Notes under the pieces: model-generated | Seen by the model: only the letters and a program-made list of their open reading frames with translations | Databases searched by the model: none | Told to the model about the DNA's origin: nothing | DNA from: Dactylorhiza incarnata | Lineage: Eukaryota; Streptophyta; Magnoliopsida; Asparagales; Orchidaceae | DNA length: 64,000 bases | Direction of reading: 5' to 3' | Assembly (NCBI GenBank): GCA_033032865.1 | Contig: JAWHQI010000277.1 | Span: 2,946,501 to 3,010,500 of the forward strand | Made by a program: the position numbers and the translations under genes | Shown here: positions 19,561-30,756 of the stretch, in pieces | Position numbering within the stretch: position 1 is the stretch's first letter | Layout: every line of letters begins with the position of its first letter

Positions 19561-19941
19561 CAGGCAATGTCATTCCCGGAGTACTGTCGCGGTCGGTGTA
19601 CTGTCGTGGTTGGCCATAGGGGCAGAGCCCCATGTCTGTCACTCGTGTGTGTGTGTACATACATACATATACAAGTATGACAAAAAATGCTCATCATGAA
19701 TCTTAGTAAGCCAATGCATGTGCAACAATTTCATCTTTGAAGATTTCCTTAACACTTGGTTAAGCGGAAGCCAATGCATGAGCACACTCATGTGTGCAAA
19801 TTCATAGTGAGAAACATAAAGACAGATAGAATGAGTGATAGAGAGAGATTAATAAACATATAGATAGATAGAAGTGATGTAGATGACTTTTTCTTTACCA
19901 TATGGTTTCTAAAGGAATTTTTTTATGCATGCAATAATAAT
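19561..19941 (+). other. Non-coding stretch with GT and TACA microsatellites
   Basis: Contains a short GT run near 19646-19655 followed by TACATACATA, then AT-rich sequence. I see no gene. It is the left flank of copia 1. Confidence 0.6.
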
Positions 19942-20107
19942 TGTAGAAAAGACTGAAGCTCGTATATTTCTTGTGTTATTGAATACAAACAGGAATACAT
20001 ATATATAGGAGAGACGAGGAGAGAAAAAATCCTATACAAGATGTGGGACTAAAGAGGGAAGAATACATGGGTCCAAATATGGGCCCTCTAAATGGGTTAT
20101 TCCAACA
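19942..20107 (-). repeat. 3' LTR of copia 1
   Basis: Plus-strand left LTR, 166 bp, reading TGTTGG...TCTACA on the minus strand. A polypurine run GCGGGGGAT lies directly inside at 20108-20116. Confidence 0.95.
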
Positions 20108-20112
20108 ATCCC

Positions 20113-23088
20113 CCGCAAGCTGGAGCATACAAGTCGTAGGATCCAAGTTTGGACAGGCATTGATAGAAGAGAGTACTGGATAGGGCCTTTGTGAGGACAT
20201 CCGCCACTTGTTCAGTACCCGGAACATGCTTTAGCTCTAGCTTCTTCATTTGAACTTTTTCCCGGATGAAATGACAATCAACTTCAATGTGCTTTGTTCT
20301 TTCGTGGAAGACTGGTTCTTGGCAATGTGTATAGCAGCTTGACTATCACACTAGAGGAGAGTTGGTGAAGGAAGTTTTACACCAAGGTCAGTCAGGAGGC
20401 TCTCAAGCCATGTGAGTTCAGAGACCACATATGTCATTGCCCGGTATTCAGCTTCAGCTGAGGATCTTGCAACAACAGCTTGCTTCTTACTCCGCCAGGT
20501 AATCAGGTGTCCTCCAAAGTATGTGCAGAAACCACTTGTTGACCGTCGATCGTCCAGGGACCCCGCATAGTCAGCATCAGAGTATGCCACCAATCTTGGA
20601 GTTGACGATGATGTTTTATAAACAAGTCCCTGACCAGGAGCTGTTTTGAGATACCTAAGAATCCTTTCGACGACCTGCAGGTGAGATTTTCGAGGAGAGT
20701 GCATGTATCTGCTGACCATACCCACGGCAAAGGATATATCAGGTCTTGTTACCGTTAGGTGGATTAATTTTCCAACAAGACGTCGATAGTATTCTGGGTT
20801 CTGTAGTTGCAGGTCTGAGTCGGAAGCTTGAGCACACAGTTTGTGATTGACATCCATTGAAGTGTTTGTCGGTTTGCAGCCTGAGAATCCTGCATCATGA
20901 AGGAGATCGAGACAGTACTTTCTCTGAGAGAGGACAAGGCCATCTGGTCTTCTGGCGACCTCCAGACCCAGGAAGTAGTGAAGGTGACCCAGATCTTTTG
21001 TCTGAAATACAGAGCTAAGATGTTGTTTGACCGCTTGTATTCCTTTGGCGTCATCTCCAGTAATTATGATGTCATCTACATAAACCAGAAGAATAACTGT
21101 TCCCGTTGTCTGTTGGCGAGTGAACAAAGAGAAGTCTGTCGAGCTTCGAGTAAAGCCAACCTCCGGAAGAGCCTTGCTGAACTTGTCGAACTAGTTGCGA
21201 GGTGATTGTTTGAGACCATAAAGAGACTGCAATAGACGACAGACCAAAGAGGACTCCCCCGTGGTCTCAAACCCAGGAGGTTGCTCCATGAAAACAGTTT
21301 CATGGAGATCGCCGTTAAGGAAAGCATTCTTAATATCCAGCTGAAATAATGGCCACCGTCGATGTACAGCGACGGAGATAAGCACACGAACAGTGTTGAG
21401 TTGACACTGGAGAGAAGGTCTCTTCATAGTCGATACCATGTTGTTGAGGGTAGCCACGAGCAACCAAGCGAGCTTTCAGCCGGTCAATGGTTCCATCAGG
21501 AGCATGCTTGATAACAAAAACCCATTTACACCTAACGGGTTTCTGTCCAGTAGGACGGGGTACCAGAGTCCATGTCTTGTTAGCCCAAAGAGCCGCCATT
21601 TCTTCCTCCATGGCAGCACGCCACCCAGGATGTTGTAGAGCCTCCTGCACAGAGGCAGGAATAGCAATTGTGGACAAGGAGGTAGCAAGTGTCTGGAGTT
21701 GGGGAGAGAGACGATGTAGTGAAACATAGTTCGCCATCGGATGAGCGGTTGATTCTTTTACCGGATCAGTCAGACGCTGAGTACCCGAGGTTGAGGCCGA
21801 CTGCGTAGGGGCAACGGGAGGGAGAGTGCGACGAGAGTAGATTTGGATGATAGGTGGCTTCGAGGGGGCAGGAGCAGAACTCGGGGAAGGAGGAGCCGGT
21901 GTGTGAACGGGAATGATAGGTCGGAGGACAGGCAATGGGGTAGGTATTGGCGTAGGATGGATACTGGAGCAGAGAAGAATGGCTGCTCCTCCCGGAAGGT
22001 AACATCCGGTGACACAGAGATTTTTCGAGTAGTAGGAGAATAACAGACCTAGCCCTTCTGTGTACGTGAGTAGCCAACGAAAATTTGCTTGACCGCTCTG
22101 GGATCCAGCTTGTCCGTAGACGGTCCCAGGATATGAACGTAACACGTACACCCGAAGATTCGAGGTGTGAGGGGGACCGCAAAGTTCCAATAGGCTTTGG
22201 GAACGTTCATGTGAAGCATGAGAGAGCGGGCAACATCAAATAAGTGTCGGTTCTTTCGTTCAGCCACACCATTTTGTTGTGGGGTGTAGGGACAGGAAGT
22301 CTGGTGGATAATCCGGAATTCAGAGCATAAATTGGCAAACTCGTTGCATGTGTATTCACGAGCATTATCGGTTTGTAGAGTTTTGATGGTGGTGGAGAAT
22401 TGTGTGCGAGTTTCAAGGATAAACGCCCGAAAAACGCGAGGGAGCTCCGAGCGATCGCGAAGTAAGTATAACCAAGTAACTCGTGAATAGTCATCAATAA
22501 ACGTAAGAAAATATCGAAACCCAGAAATACTAATAATTTTATAGGGTCCCCATATATCAGAATGTAATAGATCAAAAGGAGCAGAGCTCCGAGTACAATG
22601 TGCGGGAAACGAAGAACGCGGCTGTTTGCCCAAAATACAAGAATCACATTTAAAAACTGGAAAAGATATATCGGGAAGTGCCTTCTGGAGAACTGGGAGG
22701 GGAGCATGTCCAAGACGCTGATGCCACTCAGCAGAGGAGACCGATGAGAGGATAGTGGGAGAGTCATCGAGAAGGTAGAGCCCGTTACGCAGTCGCCCCT
22801 TACCAATGGTAGTCCGCGTCCGCCGATCCTGTATCAGAAAAGAAGAGGATGTAAATGTCAGGGAGCAATCCAGGTCCGAAGTAAGACGGCTAACAGAAAG
22901 TAAATTGAACGGGGATCCCGGAACATGAAGAGCCGAGCGGAGAGAGATGGAGGGGCTAAGAGAGAGGTCAGCCAAGCCAGAGACTGGAACCGTCGCCCTA
23001 TTGGCCACGGTGATACACTTCGGGTGAGGGGCATTCAAATACATTGGTGGTTGTAGCGATGTGATATGATGAGTAGCACCAGAGTCCA
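20113..23088 (-). pseudogene. Copia 1 protease-integrase-RT-RNase H, disrupted
   Basis: Pol region of copia 1. From 23088 downwards: protease DSGATHHIT, then the integrase zinc finger and core with FIDDYSRVTW and TDNAREYT. There is an in-frame loss of about 35 residues in integrase near 22176, where WNFAV is followed at once by PLTPRIFG; copia 3 has the intervening residues. Frameshifts follow near 22050 and 21400, with stops near 21191 and 20351. RT keeps LVYVDDIIITGDD and RNase H keeps SDADYAGSLDDRR. No functional polyprotein can be made. Confidence 0.92.
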
Positions 23089-24105
23089 CTATCCAGCGTG
23101 GACTCGTTGAGAGACAGGTATACCTGTATTGGAGGCGGAGGCGACTGAGGCAGGTGGGGCCATCATCCCTTGAAGCTGTTGGAACGGTAGGCGGAGAGTA
23201 TCGGCGCGGGAGACCGAGGGGCTATCATCAGCAACAGCAGCGGCAGTCGGACGAGGAGGATTCCCAGGCTTCCGATAGCAGGTCGTCTCAAAGTGGCCAT
23301 CTCGCCCACAGAATGAACATTTTGGTCGAGAACGGCCACCGCGTCCCCTTCCCGGAGAGGCAAAACGTCCACCACAAGCTGAAGGAGGCACAGGGAGTAA
23401 GGGAGCGGGTGTTTGCTGAAGAAGGGCCGGTGAGGGAAGAGTAGGAGCCGCCATAGATGCTGAGGTTTTGAGGAGCATGGAGCACACATCTGAGAGGGAA
23501 GGAGTGATGGCCGAGGCCAGAACCTGATTTCGGATGCTTTGCAAGTGTGGTGGAACACGAGCCATGATCATAGCAATGATGACGGCTTCCTTCTGAGCTC
23601 GTTGAGCAGCGTGGTCATTGGTGGACGGTTGATGCTGGATCCATGCCTCGGCCAGAGTCTTGGTGCGAGCAACGAAGGAGATCATGTTAGCAGCCCCAAC
23701 CGTATCTAAAGCCTGAAGATCTGTGATGATGTCGTAGAGATGTTGAAGGATGTCCTTGCCTGAGTATAGAGAGTGGAGCTCATCCCACATTGCTTTAGCA
23801 GTCTCGTGATACATTACCATCTGGTATGACTCTCCATCCATCGAGTTGAGGAGCCAAGTCTGAACTCGGCCGTCATTACGGAGCCAGGTCTCCGTAGCAG
23901 GGACCGGAGGCCCTTGGGTGAGATGACCCAGAAGTCCCTTGGACTGAAGAACTCGTCGGACCGAGTGAACCCATTGTATGAAATTTCCTTTTCCGGAGAG
24001 GGAGATTGTGGTGATTCGCAGCTCGTCACGAAGTTCGGTAGGCTGACCCAAGTTGTCAGGCTGAGGCGGAGCAGGCACCGCGGTGGAGTCAACTGAGAAT
24101 CCCAT
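23089..24105 (-). CDS. Copia 1 gag (open, 338 codons)
   Basis: I take the ATG at 24103-24105 (MGFSVDSTAVP), because copia 2 and 3 start at the same place. The capsid part has NFIQWVHSVRRVLQSKGLL and a TWLLNSMDGESYQ block near residue 75. The zinc knuckle CSFCGRDGHFETTC is intact (CX2CX4HX4C), preceded by GRGRGGRS. The frame ends just before the protease DSG motif, where copia polyproteins normally continue, so the terminal stop is probably a lesion. Confidence 0.85.
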   Translation of the reverse strand: MGFSVDSTAVPAPPQPDNLGQPTELRDELRITTISLSGKGNFIQWVHSVRRVLQSKGLLGHLTQGPPVPATETWLRNDGRVQTWLLNSMDGESYQMVMYHETAKAMWDELHSLYSGKDILQHLYDIITDLQALDTVGAANMISFVARTKTLAEAWIQHQPSTNDHAAQRAQKEAVIIAMIMARVPPHLQSIRNQVLASAITPSLSDVCSMLLKTSASMAAPTLPSPALLQQTPAPLLPVPPSACGGRFASPGRGRGGRSRPKCSFCGRDGHFETTCYRKPGNPPRPTAAAVADDSPSVSRADTLRLPFQQLQGMMAPPASVASASNTGIPVSQRVHAG

Positions 24106-24359
24106 TAAAGATAGAAACAGGACAGGCGGGCTGCTGGGAGGAGACCGGCAGGGAGAGGCCGGGCGAGCTGCTAATAAGGGAAGGCCGGGCGAACAGGGAG
24201 CAGCGAGCAGGAGACCGGGCCGCTGGAGAGCTCGGCTTGAGAGACAGACCGCAAGCAGGGAGAAGGAGACTGATGCAATCACTGCGAGGTCGGCACGGCG
24301 GGTAGAGGGACACGATCGCTGCTAGAAGCTCGGCAGAGGGAGCTCGCAGAGGGAGCTTG

Positions 24360-24720
24360 CTGGACTGGAGAGACCGAGGAGATGAGCTGCGAGAAGGAGA
24401 AGGGCTAGAGAGAAGAGCTGGAGGCAGAGCTCGCTGGAGGCAGAGCTCGCTGGAGGTGGACTGGAGAGCTCGCTGGAGGTCGCTGGAGGCAGAGGTCGCT
24501 GGAGAGCTCACTGCTAGCGGAGGAGACCGCTGGAGAGCTCGCTGCGAGCAGAGGATACCAGGAGGTCGCTGGAGGCAGAGCTCGCTGCTAGCGGAGGAGA
24601 CCGCTGGAGAGGTCGCTGGAGAGCTCGCTGCTAGCGGAGAAGACGGCTGGAGAGCTCGCTGCGAGCAGAGGATACCAGGAGGTCGCTGGAGAGCTTGCTG
24701 CGATCAGAGGGAGGAGGAGA
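24360..24720 (+). repeat. Tandem-like repeats in the copia 1 leader
   Basis: Between primer site and gag, motifs such as GGAGAGCTCGCTG and GGAGACCGCTGGAGAG recur many times, and a ~75-base block is repeated (near 24515 and 24632). The leader (about 870 bases) is thus repeat-rich. No protein is supported. Confidence 0.75.
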
Positions 24721-24974
24721 TCGCGGCTGAGAGAGGGATCACTGCTGTGAGATCGGCGGAGGAGCTCGCTGCGGAGGAGAGACCGCAGGAGGCGCAGACC
24801 GTGCGAGAAGAGGAGGTCGCAGCGACAAAAGGAGGGGAAGAGGGGCCCACAGATACAGCGGGAAGACTATAAGAAGGCCCTGAGGAGGAGACTGGACGGG
24901 AAGCTCTCACGGGAAGAGCTCGCAGAGAGGAGGGGTGCGGTCAGAGTTTTGGTGACCGCAAAAATTGGGAACCT

Positions 24975-24987
24975 GGCTCTGATACCA
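24975..24987 (-). promoter_or_regulatory. Primer-binding site of copia 1
   Basis: The minus strand reads TGGTATCAGAGCC directly after the LTR end (TCTACA), a perfect tRNA-iMet match with no spacer. Confidence 0.93.
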
Positions 24988-25153
24988 TGTAGAAAAGACT
25001 GAAGCTCGTATATTTCTTGTGTTATTGAATACAAAGAGGAATACATATATATAGGAGAGAGGAGGAGAGAAAAAATCCTATACAAGATGTGGGACTAAAG
25101 AGGGAAGAATACATGGGCCCAAATATGGGCCCTCTAAATGGGCTATTCCAACA
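24988..25153 (-). repeat. 5' LTR of copia 1
   Basis: 166 bp, same length as the 3' LTR with four substitutions (about 2.4%). It carries TATATATA, the probable TATA box, and the GGGCCC blocks shared with copia 3. Confidence 0.95.
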
Positions 25154-25174
25154 ATAATAATAACATTTCAGGAG

Positions 25175-25318
25175 AACATTAGGGTTAGAATTTCTAGAAA
25201 CCAAGGTAAAAAAAATAGAAGAATCTATTGAGATATTGGGACAGGCGAACCTTAGGGTTAGGGTTTCTAGAAACCAAGGCAAGGAAAACATACAAGAATC
25301 TATTGAGATGTTGAAAGA
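25175..25318 (+). repeat. Tandem duplication, ~73 bp unit
   Basis: Two diverged copies of a block that starts AACATTAGGGTTAG / AACCTTAGGGTTAG and includes TTTCTAGAAACCAAGG and GAATCTATTGAGAT, at about 25175 and 25248. The rest of 25154-25621 shows no supported gene. The origin (old unique DNA or unknown element) is unclear. Confidence 0.8.
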
Positions 25319-25621
25319 CAAGAGAAAAGAATTTGTTACCGCCATGTAGTTTCTTCAAACCCTAAATATGGTTTCTTCACATGCATGTATGCAACTCTTG
25401 ACAAGGATTGGTGCAACTAGAAATCTGGCACAAATATATGTTGCATACCTGAGGGGATGGTTCTCGGGTGGACTCTTCTTCTTCGACCCTATTTATGAGA
25501 TTTTTATGCCTGTTTTCCTATGCATCGAGGATATGGTAAGGAGGCGGTGTCTCCAAGCAACCTGTGCGATCTTTCTTCTCCGATTTCCTGGTAACTCTAA
25601 CCTTAGATTCTAACTTTACAT

Positions 25622-25818
25622 TGTTAAATCCGGTTGAAAGTCCAAGAGCTTAAAGCCCATCTAAGAGGCCCATTGTAAATTCTCATCTCTTATAGTACTT
25701 AGTCTCACATCACCAAATGTAATTTTTTATTCCTCCTCTATTCTATAAAAAGAGGGGTGCTCTCATGTAATAAGGTAGATAATTTGGAATAATAAAATCT
25801 CTTTGTTTCAAGTTCTCA
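25622..25818 (+). repeat. Copia X 5' LTR (197 bp)
   Basis: Begins TGTTAAATCC and ends TTCTCA, followed by TGGTAT, the first half of a primer site. It has TATAAAAAG near 25745 and AATAAAATC near 25793, a layout typical of a short copia LTR. The second half of the primer site lies beyond copia 2 at 30927, which confirms the LTR's 3' limit. Confidence 0.7.
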
Positions 25819-25827
25819 CGTGGTATA

Positions 25828-25943
25828 TGTACATATATATAGGAGAGAGAGTGAGACAGAAAAACCTATACAAGGTGTGGGACTAAAGAGAAGGAGATCT
25901 AAATGGGCTTGTACATGGGCCTATTACATGGATTTCGCTAACA
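25828..25943 (-). repeat. 3' LTR of copia 2, internally deleted
   Basis: Matches the first part of the 5' LTR, with TGTTAGCGAAATCC at its minus-strand start, but about 54 bases near its other end are missing. A polypurine run GCGGGGGAG lies inside at 25944-25952. Confidence 0.85.
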
Positions 25944-27981
25944 CTCCCCCGCAAGCTGGAGCGTACAAATCGTAGGCACCCAGCTTGGATAAGAACTGGA
26001 GATATAGTTGCCGAGGAAGAGCTTTTGTTAGGATGTCAGCAATTTGTCTCGCAGCAGGAACATGCTCCAATTCTACCTTCTTTGCTTGAACCTTTTCTCT
26101 GATGAAGTGACAGTCAACCTCAATATGTTTTGTTCGCTCATGGAAAACTGGATTGTTGGCTATATGAATTGCAGCCTGACTGTCGCACCGAAGTGTTGTC
26201 GGAGAAAAAAGTCTAACACCCAAGTCACCAAGAAGGCTTTCAAGCCATGTTAATTCTGACACAAAAGTAGTCATAGCCCTGTATTCAGACTCAGCCGAGG
26301 AGCGGGCGAACACAGTCTGTTTCTTGCTTCGCCATGTTATGAGGTGCCCACCAAAATAAGTGCAAAAGCCAGTCGTGGAACGCCTATCATCAGGGGACCC
26401 GGCATAGTCAGCATCCGAGTAAGCAAGAAGAGATGCTGAGTTGGATGGTTTGTAGACAAGGCCTTGTCCCGGAGCGGTCTTTAGATATCTGAGAATACGC
26501 TCAACAGCTTGAATGTGAGAAGTGCGCGGAGTATGCATGAAGCGACTCACAACACCAACAGCAAACGAGATATCCGGTCGAGTAACCGTTAGGTAGATCA
26601 GTTTCCTAACCAATCGTCGATAATATTCTGGATTCTCAAGAAGCTGGTCAGAGTCTGACCCAGCAGCACACAATTTCTGATTAACATCCATAGGAGTATC
26701 CGCAGGTTTGCACCCGGAGTATCCTGCTTCATGAAGTAAGTCGATGCAGTACTTCCGTTGGGACATAACCAACCCATCGGGTCGTCGGGCGACTTCAATC
26801 CCAAGGAAGTATCTAAGATTTCCAAGATCCTTGGTCTGGAAGGCCGAGTTCAGGTGTTCCTTGAGCTGTTGTATCCCAGAGAGGTCATCGCCGGTAATCA
26901 GGATATCATCAACGTAGACAAGAAGGATCACAGTGTCAGTTGGTCCATGCTTGGTGAATAGGGAGAAGTCGGCGGAGCTTCGAGTAAACCCAAGTGCTAA
27001 GAGAACCTTGCATAACTTATCAAACCAAGCTCGTGGTGACTGTTTGAGACCATAAAGAGCTTTTAGAAAGCGGCAAACGCGAACTTCACGAGACTCCCCC
27101 GTGGTCTCAAACCCGGTAGGTTGGCACATAAAGACAGTTTCCTTTAGATCGCCGTTAAGGAAGACATTCTTAATATCGAGCTGAAGAAGGGGCCAACGTC
27201 GGTGCACAGCAACGGAGATAAGAACCCGAACAGTGTTGAGTTTTGCAACTGCAGAAAAAGTTTCCTCATAATCCAAGTCGTGTTGTTGAGTGAAGCCCCG
27301 AGCCACGAGACGGGCTTTTAAGCGATCAACAGTCCCATCCGCATTTTGTTTGACCGCAAACACCCATTTGCAACTAACACAATGTTGACCCGGAGGGAGG
27401 GGAACCAGTTCCCAGGTTTGATTAGCCCAGAGGGCATTCATCTCCTCTTCCATAGCTGCCCGCCACCCCGGATGCTGAAGCGCCTCCTGCACAGAGTTAG
27501 GAATAAAGATGGAGAAAAGAGAAGTAGCAAACTGGTGTAGTGGTGGAGAAAGCCGGTGTAAAGACACATAGCTAGCCATAGGATGAGTCGTAGAGGAAGA
27601 TGCTGGATCAACCGCGGTCGGTGTGTCATCAGTAGCAGATGGCTCCGGTATGGAAATATCCTTGGATTTACGGCGAGAATAGACGTAGCGAATGGGCGGA
27701 TGAATCAAAGGCGGGGATGGAGGAGACGGTGGAGAGGAAGGCGTGACTGGAACGATAGGACGAGTAATAGTAGAAGGTATGGATTTGGGAGAGGAGGATA
27801 GGTGGAACGGTTGATCTTCACAGAAAGTGACATCGGCCGAGACAGTCACTTTTCCTGTTGTAGGAGAATAGCACACAACCCTTCTGAGTTCGAGAGTAGC
27901 CAACAAACATCTGTTTGGTAGCAAGAGCAGCAAGTTTGTCTGTTGGCGGACCGAGGTTGTGAACATAACAAACACACCCAA
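25924..27981 (-). CDS. Copia 2 integrase C-terminus, RT and RNase H (open)
   Basis: An uninterrupted stretch of about 685 codons. It covers the integrase C-terminal region, the [13 protein letters not shown] linker typical of copia, RT with QLDIKNVFLNGDL and catalytic LVYVDDILITGDD, and RNase H with SDADYAGSPDDRR and CDSQAAIH. It ends ACGGVLAKSM with the stop inside the 3' LTR. It lacks its own proper start, as it is the back part of a polyprotein whose front is broken by a frameshift near 27900. Catalytic residues are intact. Confidence 0.9.
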   Translation of the reverse strand: MGVFVMFTTSVRQQTNLLLLLPNRCLLATLELRRVVCYSPTTGKVTVSADVTFCEDQPFHLSSSPKSIPSTITRPIVPVTPSSPPSPPSPPLIHPPIRYVYSRRKSKDISIPEPSATDDTPTAVDPASSSTTHPMASYVSLHRLSPPLHQFATSLFSIFIPNSVQEALQHPGWRAAMEEEMNALWANQTWELVPLPPGQHCVSCKWVFAVKQNADGTVDRLKARLVARGFTQQHDLDYEETFSAVAKLNTVRVLISVAVHRRWPLLQLDIKNVFLNGDLKETVFMCQPTGFETTGESREVRVCRFLKALYGLKQSPRAWFDKLCKVLLALGFTRSSADFSLFTKHGPTDTVILLVYVDDILITGDDLSGIQQLKEHLNSAFQTKDLGNLRYFLGIEVARRPDGLVMSQRKYCIDLLHEAGYSGCKPADTPMDVNQKLCAAGSDSDQLLENPEYYRRLVRKLIYLTVTRPDISFAVGVVSRFMHTPRTSHIQAVERILRYLKTAPGQGLVYKPSNSASLLAYSDADYAGSPDDRRSTTGFCTYFGGHLITWRSKKQTVFARSSAESEYRAMTTFVSELTWLESLLGDLGVRLFSPTTLRCDSQAAIHIANNPVFHERTKHIEVDCHFIREKVQAKKVELEHVPAARQIADILTKALPRQLYLQFLSKLGAYDLYAPACGGVLAKSM

Positions 27982-29098
27982 AAACTCGGGGAATGAGGGG
28001 GAAAGGAGGAGTGGAAGGAAGAAGAAGGCTTAGTGGAGTGGCAAAGCTGAGAACGGATGAGGGCATGCGATTGATGAGGTGACAAGCAGTTGCAATAGCA
28101 AAGTGCCAAAATTCTGTTGGGACCTGCATTTGGAACATGAGGGACCGGGCGGTATCGAGAAGATGACGATTTTTCCATTCGGCCACGCCATTTTGTTGAG
28201 GTGTGTAGGCACAGGAGGTTTGATGGATAACACCAAACTCAGAGCACAGAGCGGAGAAGGACCGACCTGTGTACTCGCGGGCATTATCGGTGCGGAGTAT
28301 TTTAAGAGGCGTCGAGAACTGTGTACGTGTTTCAGATAAAAAAGCACGAAACACAGAAGTTATCTCAGTGCGATCATGAAGAAAATAAATCCAAGTAACA
28401 CGCGAGTAGTCATCAATAAAAGTGATAAAGTAGCGATGTCCAAATACACTGGGGATCCTATATAGACCTCATACATCAGAATGAACTAAAGATAACGGAG
28501 TATCACTTCGGGTACAAGGAGGGAAATAAACTCGATGTTGTTTGCCGTAGATACATGATTCACAATTGAACTCTTGGAGTGAAACACCAGGAAGAGCTTT
28601 CTTGAGAACCGGAAGGGGAGCATGCCCAAGACGACGATGCCAGTCAGAAGTGGAGATAGAAGAAAGACTGATAGGTGGGAGATCCAAGAGATATAGCCCA
28701 TTCGTCAGCCGACCGCTACCAATGGTACTTCGTGTACGGCGATCCTGCAAAACAAAAGATGAAGGAGAGAAAGTTATGCAACAGTCAAGATCCCGTGTTA
28801 ACTGGCTAACAGAAAGCAAGTTAAACGGGGAGCCCGGAACATGAAGGACGTTGGAGAGTAGCAAGGTAGGAGTGAGGCGGAGATCAGCAGCACCAGAGAC
28901 CGGGGTAGTGTCTCCATTAGCAACAATAATAGATGGCGGGTGAGAGGTTGTCGAATACCGAGGCGGTTTCTGAGATGTTATATGATGAGTTGCTCCAGAG
29001 TCAACGATCCAGTGAGAGCTATAAGAAAGACAGGTTATACCTTGAGTAGAGAAAGAGGCAACCGAGCCAGATGGCCTATCAATACTGCCTTGGAGCTG
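27982..29098 (-). pseudogene. Copia 2 protease and integrase, disrupted
   Basis: Contains protease (DSGATHHIT near 29010), integrase zinc finger (HRRLGHAPLP near 28635) and core (TDNAREYTG near 28285, then QQNGVAEWKNRH near 28190). The family has E-R-K-N after the catalytic Glu and here reads E-W-K-N. A TGG to TGA change interrupts the frame near 28473, and a frameshift lies near 27900. Confidence 0.88.
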
Positions 29099-30046
29099 CT
29101 AGAACTGAGTGCGAATGTCTTCATATTCCTGGCGAGTAGGTGCACCAAGGGTGGAAGTATCAGGGGCAGCAGAAGGAGCTGGAGTAGCGGAGGCGGCCAG
29201 ATGCGGAGGCAGACCATGTTTTCGGTAGCATATAGCTTCTAGATGACCCTCACGAGAGCAGTAAGTACACTTCAAAGACGAGCGACCACCATGTCCCCGT
29301 CCCCGAGATGGGTGGCATCCTCCCCTGGTGGAAGGGCCACGAGCAGGAGGAGTGGGCAGGAGAGGTTGCTGAAGAAGAACTGGAGAAAAAGCTGTGGGAG
29401 TCTCAGATGGAGGAGTTACCCTGAGTAACATAGAGCAAACATCATGAAGGGAGGGGGTGGTAGTGGAGGAGAGTATCTGAGCTCGAATACTGTGCAGATG
29501 TGGAGGAACACGGACCATCATCATAGTAATACATACGGCTTCCTTCTGAGTCCGTTGAGTTGTGAGATCAGTGGTAGATGGTTGATGTTGGATCCATGCT
29601 TCAGTAAGACCCTTAGCACGAGCAACAAAGGAGGTCATGTCCGCAGCCCCGCCCGTATCCAGGGCCTGAAGATCAGTAATAATGTCATAGAGGTGTTGGA
29701 GGCTGTCCTTGCCCGAGTACAAGGAATGAAGCTCATCCCATATGCCCTTGGCTGTCTCGTGATACATGGCAATTTGGTAAGGTTCGTCATCCATAGAGTT
29801 GAGAAGCCATGTCTAAACTCTACCGTCATTCCGCATCCAATCATCGGTAGAAGGGGAGGGAGGTGCCTGTGTGAGATGATGCAAGAGCCCTTTGGCCTGA
29901 AGGACCCGGCGAACAGAGTGCACCCAGGGCACAAAGTTTTTCTTGCCGGACAGGGAAATCGCGGTGATCCGCAGCTCATCGCGAAGTTCGGGAGAAGGAG
30001 CTACGCGAGCAGCAGGCAAGTCAGGAGAGTCGACCGAGGAACCCAT
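29099..30046 (-). pseudogene. Copia 2 gag, two CAG to TAG stops
   Basis: Starts at ATG 30044-30046 (MGSSVDSPDLP). Capsid blocks NFVPWVHSVRRVLQAKGLL and WLLNSMDDEPYQ match copia 1 and 3. The zinc knuckle CTYCSREGHLEAIC is intact. Stops at 29813-29815 (RV*TWLL) and 29099-29101 (QF*QLQ) both stand where the relatives have Gln, consistent with CAG to TAG. Apart from these stops the frame is open. Confidence 0.9.
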
Positions 30047-30743
30047 GAGACCAAACAGCGAACGGAGCAGCCAGGAACAGAAGCAGGCGATCTGAGAAGC
30101 GGTCTGAATACCGGCAAGGGAGCAGCGGACTGAACAAACCGCGCGAGAGAGGAGTCCACAGCGGACTGGAGCGGCAGCGGGCAGAGGGGCGGCGGTCTGG
30201 GGAGACCGCAAGAGCAGCGGTCTGCAACAGCTGCGGGAGATCGCGGTCTGGAGATGCGATCAGAGCTTGAGAGGAGCTGGAGATGCGATTGCGGTTTGGG
30301 TAGCGGGCAGAGCAGCGGGAGATCGCGGTTGATCACTCTTGATGGAGATCGATTGGGAGATCACGGTCTGGAGCGGTCTGGACCGACGGGAGATCGCGGT
30401 CTGGAGCGTCGATCACTCCTGATGGAGATCGATTGAGAGTTCGCGGTCTGGAGTGTCGAGATCGCGGTCTGGGAAATCGTGGCTAGAGACCGTAGGAGGA
30501 GAACGGGAGTCCAGCGGGGAACACAGGAGACCGCTAGATCAAAGAGAGCTCGGGAGGGGTGTTTGGGAGGTGCGGGTCCCACATGTCAGGGAGGAGAAGG
30601 CTATAAGAGAGCCAAAGAGGAGAGGAAGCGGGAAGAGGCAGAGCTGGCAGCATGGGGAAGCGGTCTCAGAAAGTGAGACCGCGAGAGCTCGTTACGGGGA
30701 AGGGGCGGTCAAAATAAAAAGGGAGACTGCAATTTTTGAACCT

Positions 30744-30756
30744 GGCTCTGATACCA
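30744..30756 (-). promoter_or_regulatory. Primer-binding site of copia 2
   Basis: The minus strand reads TGGTATCAGAGCC directly after the 5' LTR end (TTGAACA). Confidence 0.92.

Larger units (their letters stand above)
19942..25153 (-). mobile_element. Ty1/copia element 1, complete
   Basis: A full-length 5,212 bp copia on the minus strand. Both LTRs are 166 bp, with TG...CA ends and four substitutions between them. The flanking duplication ATAAT (19937-19941 and 25154-25158) is perfect. The primer site touches the 5' LTR, and a G-run polypurine tract touches the 3' LTR. Polyprotein order is gag, protease, integrase, RT, RNase H, as in copia. Coding is broken by stops, frameshifts and a deletion in integrase. 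It is the same family as copia 3 and a relative of copia 2. Confidence 0.95.

Noticed and set aside
24089..24872. Open frames in the copia 1 leader
   Set aside because: They follow from short GC-rich tandem repeats; copia 2 and 3 do not conserve a protein there.
25248..25265. Telomere-like TTAGGGTTAGGG
   Set aside because: Only about one and a half units, and the neighbour copy is degenerate; not a telomeric array.
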